A stretch of DNA of 64,000 bases from Neptunitalea chrysea (GTDB taxonomy: Bacteria; Bacteroidota; Bacteroidia; Flavobacteriales; Flavobacteriaceae), in the NCBI RefSeq assembly GCF_027924145.1, contig NZ_BRVP01000001.1, forward strand, positions 124,001-188,000, given 5' to 3'. Both the position numbers and the translations under genes were made by a program. The notes below the pieces were generated by a model. The model saw only the letters and a list, made by a program, of their open reading frames with translations, made no database searches and was not told where the DNA came from. Of the stretch, positions 54,737 to 61,381 are shown in pieces. Numbering within the stretch: position 1 is the first letter of the stretch; the number at the start of each line of letters is the position of its first letter.

Positions 54737-54777
54737 TTTGTATAGTAATCTACTAGTCCTATAGATTACTATACAAA
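54737..54777 (+). promoter_or_regulatory. Fifteen-base palindrome overlapping a promoter box before cysH
   Basis: TTTGTATAGTAATCT (54737-54751) and its exact complement (54763-54777) flank an 11-base centre, ending 13 bases before the cysH start. The left end overlaps TAGGTTTG (54733-54740), a perfect TAnnTTTG box. It may be an operator that blocks this promoter or a leader hairpin. There is no T run after it, so termination is unlikely. Confidence 0.6.
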
Positions 54778-54790
54778 AAGAAAAAGAAGT

Positions 54791-55414
54791 ATGAAAGTAG
54801 CAGAAGACATTTTACATTACAATGAGATTCTTAAAAGGAAAACTCCAAACGAAATAGTGGAGTGGGTTTTAAGTTTTGCACAACGACCTGTTATTACTAG
54901 TAATTTTGGGCCGTATTCGTCATCGTTATTACATTTAGTATCAGATGTAATTAGCAATATTCCTGTAATTTGGTGTGATACCGGTTTTAATACCGATGCT
55001 ACCTATATGCACATAGAAAAAACCATTAAGCAGTTAAGGTTAAATGTAAAGAAATATGAGCCTGCACTGTCTAAGTCATTTATAAGTTATTACTACGGAG
55101 TTCCTGAGCCTGAGAATGAGAAACATAAATTGTTTACAGAAATAGTAAAGTTAGAGCCTTTTAGAAGAGCTATGAATGAGCATAAGCCTGATGTTTGGTT
55201 TTCAAATATCAGACAGTCTCAAACTCCTCATAGAGCTTCTTTAGATATTTTAAGTTTTACTAATGATGGCGTGCTAAAGGTGAGTCCGTTCTTTTATTAT
55301 AATAATAAGGAAATCTATGAGTACATTCAGGAACATCAATTAACAAATGAGTTTAATTATTTTGACCCTACCAAGGTGTATTCCAACAGAGAGTGTGGTA
55401 TTCATTTAAGATAA
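54791..55414 (+). CDS. cysH: Phosphoadenosine phosphosulfate reductase family protein (CysH)
   Basis: Reduces activated sulfate to sulfite. It has 207 residues. A PP-loop-like start (ITSNFGPYSSSLLHLVSD) and the substrate region VIWCDTGFNTDATYMHIEKT are followed by the invariant C-terminal ECGIHL with the catalytic C202. There are no paired cysteines of the CC...CxxC type, so it lacks the 4Fe-4S cluster of APS reductases and should use PAPS. ATP sulfurylase and APS kinase genes are not in the window. The gene has its own palindrome-marked promoter region and leads into the sulfite reductase. Confidence 0.9.
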   Translation: MKVAEDILHYNEILKRKTPNEIVEWVLSFAQRPVITSNFGPYSSSLLHLVSDVISNIPVIWCDTGFNTDATYMHIEKTIKQLRLNVKKYEPALSKSFISYYYGVPEPENEKHKLFTEIVKLEPFRRAMNEHKPDVWFSNIRQSQTPHRASLDILSFTNDGVLKVSPFFYYNNKEIYEYIQEHQLTNEFNYFDPTKVYSNRECGIHLR

Positions 55415-55435
55415 AAATCTAATTATATAGTGTAG

Positions 55436-55470
55436 AAAATAGAACAGATAGGAAACGTCTGTTTTATTTT
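55436..55470 (+). terminator. Hairpin between cysH and sulfite reductase (attenuator-like)
   Basis: AAAATAGAACAGA (55436-55448) pairs with TCTGTTTTATTTT (55458-55470) with one wobble. The T-rich 3' arm could act as a weak terminator, letting cysH be expressed more than the genes after it. Confidence 0.5.
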
Positions 55471-55508
55471 TAATTATAAAATAATTTAATCTATAGGTTT
55501 AGTAGAAT

Positions 55509-57605
55509 ATGAGAAGTTTTAGAACAGAAATAGAAAATCCGGTAGTTGAAAAAGACATTATAGAATTAGAAAAGAAAATACGTCTTTTTAAAGAAGGGAA
55601 GGTAGATGAAGAACGATTCAGAAGTTTGCGTTTGGCTAGAGGTGTATATGGACAACGTCAACAGGGAGTTCAAATGGTACGTATTAAATTGCCGTATGGT
55701 AAGGTGACAGGAGATCAGTTGTTGCGTATTGCAGATGTATCTGATGAATACTCTACGGGTAGATTGCATATTACTACACGTCAAGATATCCAAATTCATT
55801 ATGTAAGTTTAGATAGAACCCCTGAGTTATGGGCAGAACTAGAGAAAAGTGATGTAACCTTGAGAGAGGCTTGTGGGAATACGGTTAGAAATGTTACAGC
55901 AAGTGAGATTGCAGGAATAGATACAGACGAACCTTTTGATGTATCACCTTATGCGCATGCTGTTTTTCAGTTCTTTTTAAGAAATCCGGTGTGTCAGGAA
56001 ATGGGACGAAAGTTTAAAATGGCGTTCTCGTCTTCTGACAAAGATTCTGCTTTGTCGTTTATTCATGATTTAGGGTTTATTCCGAAGCTGAAAGATGGAG
56101 AAAGAGGATTTAAGGTGTTGTTAGGGGGCGGACTAGGTTCGCAACCTAATCATGCTGAATTGGTACATGATTTTTTACCTTCTGAAAAATTAATACCGTT
56201 TATAGAGAGTGTATTGCGTGTTTTTGATAGACACGGAGAACGTGCTAAACGTTTAAAAGCCCGAATGAAGTTTTTGGTGCAAGGGATAGGATTAGAAGCT
56301 TTTCTGCAATTGGTAGAAGAGCAGCAATTAGCATTATCGTATCAAACATATTCGATACATACAGATGATTTTGAAAAGGATTATGGGGTATTGAATAAGA
56401 TTACCGTTCCGGAAGTAAGCATAGACGATGAAGCAGGGTATAAGGCTTGGTTACAAACGAATGTGTTACCGCAAAAACAAGATGGGTTTTATGCGATTGG
56501 TATTAAGGTAAAACTAGGCGATTTCTATACCGATAAAGCCAGAAAGTTAGCTGAATTAGTTAAAAAATATGCTAGTAATGAACTTCGTTTATCACTACGC
56601 CAAAACATTTTAATACGCGATGTAAAAGAGGAGTTATTGCCTTTTTTCTACAGCCAATTAGCCGAGCTTGGGTTTACCAGCTTAGGGTATAATTCTACAG
56701 TAGATATAACCGCTTGTCCGGGAACTGATACCTGTAATTTAGGAATTGCCAGTAGTACAGGAATTGCCGATGTATTAGGTGATGTGTTGGTGAATGAATA
56801 TCCTGAGTATTTAAATAATAAAGACATAACTATAAAGATTAGTGGTTGTATGAATGCCTGTGGGCAACACAATATGGCGCAGATTGGTTTTCAGGGAATG
56901 TCTATTCGTCAAGGAAAATTAGTAGCACCGGCTTTACAAGTATTACTGGGTGGAGGTGTATTAGGAGATGGCTCCGGTAGATTTTCAGATAAAGTAATCA
57001 AAATTCCTTCTAAAAGAGGACCGCAAGCTTTGAGGGTTCTGTTAGATGATTTTAAAGCAAATGCAAAAGATGAATCTTTTCTAAATTATTATAATAAACA
57101 AGGTAAGAAATACTTTTACGATTTTCTGAAACCTTTATCGGAAACCGACAATTTGGTAGCGGATGACTTTGTAGACTGGGGGCATTCGAAGGCATATGTA
57201 CAAGAAGTGGGTATAGGGGAGTGTGCTGGCGTTGTAGTAGACCTAATAGCTACGCTGTTATTTGAAGTAGAAGAAAAATTAGAAAATGCCAAAAATGCTT
57301 TAGAAAGCAATGCCTATGCCGATAGTATTTACCATTCCTATACAGTGATTGTAAATGCAGCTAAAGCATTGTTGCTTGCTGAGAACGTAAAAACAAATAC
57401 TCAGGCAGGTATAATAAAACAATTTGAAGAATTGTTTGGAGATCAAATAACGTTGGAAGTTCCGTTTTCGAAGTTTGTATATCAGATAAATAAAAATGAA
57501 CCTACTGAAAGTTTTGCTAAGAAATATGTTGCCGATGCAACTTTATTTTATAAAAAGGTAGATGCTTTTAGAAAAAAACAGATAGAACATGAAGTTGGCA
57601 AGTAA
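55509..57605 (+). CDS. Sulfite reductase hemoprotein with C-terminal HEPN domain
   Basis: 698 residues. The first 560 form a nitrite/sulfite reductase: RLARGVYGQRQQGVQMVRIK, LHITTRQDIQIHYV, LREACGNTVRNVTASEIAGI, and cluster cysteines C403, C409, C447 and C451 (ACPGTDTCNLG and GCMNACGQH), which bind the 4Fe-4S/siroheme unit. It reduces sulfite to sulfide. From about residue 570 a HEPN-like helical bundle is added (ECAGVVVDLIATLLFEVEEK and YADSIYHSYTVIVNAAKALL). The catalytic RxxxxH of ribonuclease HEPNs is not seen, so a structural or binding role is more likely. It overlaps the siroheme methylase gene by 17 bases. Confidence 0.93.
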   Translation: MRSFRTEIENPVVEKDIIELEKKIRLFKEGKVDEERFRSLRLARGVYGQRQQGVQMVRIKLPYGKVTGDQLLRIADVSDEYSTGRLHITTRQDIQIHYVSLDRTPELWAELEKSDVTLREACGNTVRNVTASEIAGIDTDEPFDVSPYAHAVFQFFLRNPVCQEMGRKFKMAFSSSDKDSALSFIHDLGFIPKLKDGERGFKVLLGGGLGSQPNHAELVHDFLPSEKLIPFIESVLRVFDRHGERAKRLKARMKFLVQGIGLEAFLQLVEEQQLALSYQTYSIHTDDFEKDYGVLNKITVPEVSIDDEAGYKAWLQTNVLPQKQDGFYAIGIKVKLGDFYTDKARKLAELVKKYASNELRLSLRQNILIRDVKEELLPFFYSQLAELGFTSLGYNSTVDITACPGTDTCNLGIASSTGIADVLGDVLVNEYPEYLNNKDITIKISGCMNACGQHNMAQIGFQGMSIRQGKLVAPALQVLLGGGVLGDGSGRFSDKVIKIPSKRGPQALRVLLDDFKANAKDESFLNYYNKQGKKYFYDFLKPLSETDNLVADDFVDWGHSKAYVQEVGIGECAGVVVDLIATLLFEVEEKLENAKNALESNAYADSIYHSYTVIVNAAKALLLAENVKTNTQAGIIKQFEELFGDQITLEVPFSKFVYQINKNEPTESFAKKYVADATLFYKKVDAFRKKQIEHEVGK

Positions 57606-58368
57606 CCCAAAATTAACCGTAGTAGGTGCCGGCCCTGGTGATGCAGATTTAATAACCTTAAAGGCTGTAAAGGCATTGCAAAATGCAGCTGTTATATTGT
57701 ATGATGCCTTAGTGAACAAAGAATTATTGGAGTATGCAGAAGGAGCAGAACAGATATATGTAGGGAAACGTAAAGGGTGTTATGCATATCAGCAAGAGCA
57801 AATAAATCAGTTAATTGTACACCGTGCTTTAACTAAAGGTCATGTAGTACGTTTAAAAGGAGGCGATCCGTTTATTTTTGGTCGCGGGGCAGAGGAGATG
57901 GAATATGCTGCAGGGTATGGTGTAGAGGTAGCAATGGTGCCGGGTATTTCTTCTTCGTTAGCAGTGCCTGCTTATCAAAATATTCCGTTAACCAAACGTG
58001 GTAGTGCAGAGAGTTTTTGGGTAATTACAGGAACTACCAAATCACATAATATTTCTAATGATGTAGCTCTTGCGGCTAAATCTACAGCAACAGTAGTGAT
58101 TTTAATGGGTATGAGTAAGCTGTCTAAAATAATGGAACTATTCAAAGAAGAAGGGAAACAAGATTTACCTGTAGCGATTATTCAAAATGGTACTACCGAA
58201 GATGAAAAAATAGGGGTAGGAACTGTTAATACAATTGAACAAGTGGTTGCAGAAAACGATTTAAGCAATCCTGCTATTATTGTGTTGGGAGAAGTTGTAA
58301 ATCATAGATATAGGTTACATACTATATGTGTGCAAGCAGCAAATAATAGTTTAAAGGTGGCTGTTTAA
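57589..58368 (+). CDS. cobA: Uroporphyrinogen-III C-methyltransferase
   Basis: Adds two methyl groups from SAM to uroporphyrinogen III, the first step to siroheme. It has 259 residues, typical for a stand-alone SUMT. Motifs are LTVVGAGPGDADLITLKAVK, ALVNKELLEYAEGAEQIYVG, KRKGCYAYQQEQINQLIVHR, VRLKGGDPFIFGRGAEEMEY and VPGISSSLAVPAYQNIPLTK. It starts inside the sulfite reductase gene, whose siroheme it helps to make. Confidence 0.96.
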   Translation: MKLASNPKLTVVGAGPGDADLITLKAVKALQNAAVILYDALVNKELLEYAEGAEQIYVGKRKGCYAYQQEQINQLIVHRALTKGHVVRLKGGDPFIFGRGAEEMEYAAGYGVEVAMVPGISSSLAVPAYQNIPLTKRGSAESFWVITGTTKSHNISNDVALAAKSTATVVILMGMSKLSKIMELFKEEGKQDLPVAIIQNGTTEDEKIGVGTVNTIEQVVAENDLSNPAIIVLGEVVNHRYRLHTICVQAANNSLKVAV

Positions 58369-58369
58369 A

Positions 58370-58963
58370 ATGGGAAATAAGAAAGCTATGGAAAAGAACG
58401 AATTATATCCCATTTTTTTAAAGGTACATGTATTACATGTAACCATTGTAGGAGGCGGATGGGTTGGACTAGAAAAGGTAGGTTTTCTTTTAAAGTCTAG
58501 CCCAAACGCAAACGTGAAAATGGTAGCCTTGGAATTTTCAGAGCGTGTGAAAGAACTGGTCGAAGAGCATAATGTGCAATTAGTACAAAAGGCGTATGAG
58601 AAGACAGATCTTCAAGGAAGTCAGTTGGTTATAGCGGCTACAAATGATGAGCAGGTAAATATTAGCGTGTATAATGATGCAAAAGAGAAAAACATTTTAG
58701 TAAATGTGGCTGATAATCCTCCGTACTGCGATTTTTATATGGGCGGTATTGTAACCAAAGGGAATGTGAAAATAGCCATTTCTACTAACGGGAAGTCACC
58801 TACCACCGCCAAACGTTTGCGCCAATTTTTTGAAGAGGTATTGCCTGATGATATTAATAAACTGGTAGAAAATTTAAATAGCTACCGGAAAAGTTTGAAA
58901 GCCGATTTTGAATCGAAAGTAGAGCATCTGAATACCTTAACAGAATCATTGATAAAGAAATAA
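58370..58963 (+). CDS. Precorrin-2 dehydrogenase / sirohydrochlorin ferrochelatase (Met8/CysG-B type)
   Basis: Oxidises precorrin-2 and inserts iron to finish siroheme. It has 197 residues. The NAD-binding VTIVGGGWVGLEKVGFLLKS, VIAATNDEQVNISVYNDAKE, VNVADNPPYCDFYMGGIVTK and IAISTNGKSPTTAKRLRQFF are present. In most members GGG is followed by K or R and then V-A; here it is WVG. It begins one base after the previous stop and may alternatively start at the ATG 18 bases further on. It completes the siroheme pathway within the operon. Confidence 0.92.
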   Translation: MGNKKAMEKNELYPIFLKVHVLHVTIVGGGWVGLEKVGFLLKSSPNANVKMVALEFSERVKELVEEHNVQLVQKAYEKTDLQGSQLVIAATNDEQVNISVYNDAKEKNILVNVADNPPYCDFYMGGIVTKGNVKIAISTNGKSPTTAKRLRQFFEEVLPDDINKLVENLNSYRKSLKADFESKVEHLNTLTESLIKK

Positions 58964-59009
58964 ATAAAAGACGGTTACCACCAATGGCCGTAGATACATA
59001 TTAGTAAGT

Positions 59010-60062
59010 ATGATAAAGACAGATATTTTAATTATTGGAGCAGGACCAACAGGACTATTTACGGTGTTTGAAGCTGGATTATTAAAATTAAAATGCCATT
59101 TAATTGATGCCTTACCACAGCCGGGAGGTCAGTTGGCTGAATTATATCCAAAAAAACCTATTTATGATATTCCGGGGTTTCCAGAAGTATTAGCGGGAGA
59201 TTTAGTAGATAACCTCTTAGAACAAGGAAAGCAGTTTAAACCAGGGTTTACCCTTGGGGAACGGGCAGATAGTATACAAAAATTAGAAGACGGTACTTTT
59301 ATTGTAACCACCAATAAAGGAACCAAACACCATGCACCTGTAGTGGCCATTGCAGGAGGGCTAGGAAGTTTTGAACCGAGAAAACCAATACTTGAGCATC
59401 TCGATTTTTATGAAGAGAATGGAGTAGAATACTTCGTGAAAAATCCGGAACAATATAGAGATAAAAGAGTGGTAATTGCTGGAGGAGGTGATTCTGCATT
59501 GGACTGGAGTATTTATTTAGCAGATATTGCCAGTGAAGTAACCTTGGTACATAGAAGAAATGAATTTAGAGGCGCCTTAGATTCTGTAGAAAAAGTACAA
59601 GAACTAAAGCACTTAGGAAAAATAAGTTTAATTACACCTGCAGAGGTAACCGGTTTAAGAGGTACAGATACGCTAGAGGCATTAGTAATTAATGTAGATG
59701 GAGAAGAACAATTAGTGGAAACCGATTATTTCATTCCATTATTTGGATTGTCTCCTAAATTGGGACCTATTGGTGAATGGGGATTAGAAATTGAAAAAAA
59801 TGCTATTAAGGTAGATAATGCCTTAGATTATCAAACTAATATTCCGGGGCTATTTGCTATAGGTGATGTGAATACCTATGAAGGTAAACTAAAGCTTATT
59901 TTATGTGGTTTCCACGAGGCAACTTTAATGTGTCAAACCGCTTATAAAATTATTAACCCCGGTAAAAAATACATGCTTAAGTATACTACAGTAAGTGGTG
60001 TAAATGGTTTTGACGGAACCAAGAAGCAAGCGCCGAAACCGGTGGTACAGGCAATAGTTTAA
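59010..60062 (+). CDS. Ferredoxin-NADP+ reductase, thioredoxin-reductase-like type
   Basis: 350 residues. FAD-binding IIGAGPTGLFTVFEAGLLKL, PGGQLAELYPKKPIYDIPGF, the NADP-binding VVIAGGGDSALDWSIYLADI and VTLVHRRNEFRG, and FAIGDVNTYEGKLKLILCGF identify the YumC/TrxB-like ferredoxin-NADP reductase. There is no CxxC, so it is not a thioredoxin reductase. Following the sulfite reductase and siroheme genes, it probably supplies electrons through ferredoxin for sulfite reduction. Confidence 0.93.
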   Translation: MIKTDILIIGAGPTGLFTVFEAGLLKLKCHLIDALPQPGGQLAELYPKKPIYDIPGFPEVLAGDLVDNLLEQGKQFKPGFTLGERADSIQKLEDGTFIVTTNKGTKHHAPVVAIAGGLGSFEPRKPILEHLDFYEENGVEYFVKNPEQYRDKRVVIAGGGDSALDWSIYLADIASEVTLVHRRNEFRGALDSVEKVQELKHLGKISLITPAEVTGLRGTDTLEALVINVDGEEQLVETDYFIPLFGLSPKLGPIGEWGLEIEKNAIKVDNALDYQTNIPGLFAIGDVNTYEGKLKLILCGFHEATLMCQTAYKIINPGKKYMLKYTTVSGVNGFDGTKKQAPKPVVQAIV

Positions 60063-60090
60063 GTAGTTACATACATATATTTTAATTAAT

Positions 60091-60121
60091 AAGCGTTCAT
60101 AATTTGTTTTTATGAACGCTT
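60091..60121 (+). terminator. Hairpin after the sulfur assimilation operon
   Basis: AAGCGTTCAT and ATGAACGCTT are perfect ten-base arms. The 3' side is only moderately T-rich (TTGCCGTTTCTTTG), so it is a likely but not strong terminator. No other feature lies between here and the second SAM-I riboswitch except a possible promoter I could not define. Confidence 0.55.
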
Positions 60122-60156
60122 TGCCGTTTCTTTGCGGTGTTCTTTAATAGTATGTT

Positions 60157-60257
60157 GTTATCACGAAAGGCAGAGGGACTAGACCCGTTGAAGCCTTGGC
60201 AACCCTACACTTGTAGAAGGTGCTACATTCTACCGTATTTATGTACGGACAGATAAC
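60157..60257 (+). ncRNA. SAM-I (S-box) riboswitch upstream of split metH
   Basis: Closing helix GTTATC (60157-60162) with GATAAC (60252-60257). The core reads CACGAAAGGCAGAGGGAC, GACCC, GTTGAAGCC, TTGGCAACCC, AAGGTGCTACATTCTACC and GGACAGATAA. It is clearly related to the copy at 48574. Downstream, 60272-60285 (CCTTTCACGATAAC) can pair with the riboswitch's own 5' end in 12 of 14 positions, a possible alternative structure. The first methionine synthase gene starts 120 bases later. Confidence 0.95.
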
Positions 60258-60376
60258 TCGGAGTAAACCAACCTTTCACGATAACATCTTATACCAGTTT
60301 CAGACACCATTTTTAAGACGGTATGCCTTTTAAGGTATACTAAAATAGTTAGATGATTTAATTGATATAGTATAAA

Positions 60377-61381
60377 ATGAGCAGGATTGAAGAGGCGTTA
60401 CAGAAACGTATTTTAGTATTAGATGGAGCCATGGGAACCATGCTGCAACGCTTTAAATTTGAAGAAGAAGATTTTAGAGGAGAACGATTTAAAGATTTTG
60501 CGCATCCTCTAAAGGGAAATAATGACTTGCTTTCTATTACACAACCCGAAGCAGTAAAGTCGGTTCATAAAGAGTATTTTGAGGCAGGTGCAGATATTGT
60601 AGAAACCAATACATTTTCTGGTACTACCATTGGTATGGCAGATTACCATATGGAAGATTTGGTCTATGAGTTAAACTATCAATCGGCTAAAATAGCTAAA
60701 GAAGTTGCTGATGAGATATCTGCTAAAGAGCCAGAGAAACCTCGTTTTGTAGCAGGTTCAATTGGTCCTACTAACAGAACCGCCAGTATGAGTCCAGATG
60801 TAAATGATCCAGGATATAGAGCGGTAACTTTTGATGGGTTAAAAACGGCCTACAAGCAACAAGTTGAGGCTTTAATAGATGGTGGAGTAGATTTATTATT
60901 GGTAGAAACCATTTTTGATACCCTAAATGCAAAAGCAGCTTTGTTTGCTATAGAAGAGGTAAAGGAGGAAAGAGCCGTAACTACTCCAGTCATGGTGTCA
61001 GGTACCATTACAGATGCTTCTGGTAGAACGTTATCAGGGCAAACTGTAGAAGCTTTTTTAATTTCAATATCGCATATTCCTATTTTAAGTGTTGGATTTA
61101 ACTGTGCTTTGGGAGCAGATCAATTACAACCTTATTTAAAGAGATTAGCTCAGAATACAGAAGCAGCCGTTTCTGCGCATCCTAATGCTGGGTTACCAAA
61201 TGCCTTTGGCGAATATGACCAGACACCAGCGCAAATGCAAGAGTTGATACGCTCTTATATGGATGAGCATTTAGTGAATATTATTGGGGGATGTTGTGGT
61301 ACCACACCAGACCATATTAAGCTAATTGCTGAATTGGCGACTGAGTATAAACCAAGAACTTTTGCAGAAGTATCGAAATAA
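60377..61381 (+). CDS. Methionine synthase, homocysteine-binding module (split MetH)
   Basis: 334 residues corresponding to the N-terminal homocysteine S-methyltransferase domain of MetH, here a separate gene. It shows [80 protein letters not shown] and the zinc ligands C243 (GFNCALGAD) and C306-C307 (GGCCGTT). It is under the SAM-I riboswitch, and its stop overlaps the next start as TAATG, so the two parts are translated together. Confidence 0.95.
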   Translation: MSRIEEALQKRILVLDGAMGTMLQRFKFEEEDFRGERFKDFAHPLKGNNDLLSITQPEAVKSVHKEYFEAGADIVETNTFSGTTIGMADYHMEDLVYELNYQSAKIAKEVADEISAKEPEKPRFVAGSIGPTNRTASMSPDVNDPGYRAVTFDGLKTAYKQQVEALIDGGVDLLLVETIFDTLNAKAALFAIEEVKEERAVTTPVMVSGTITDASGRTLSGQTVEAFLISISHIPILSVGFNCALGADQLQPYLKRLAQNTEAAVSAHPNAGLPNAFGEYDQTPAQMQELIRSYMDEHLVNIIGGCCGTTPDHIKLIAELATEYKPRTFAEVSK

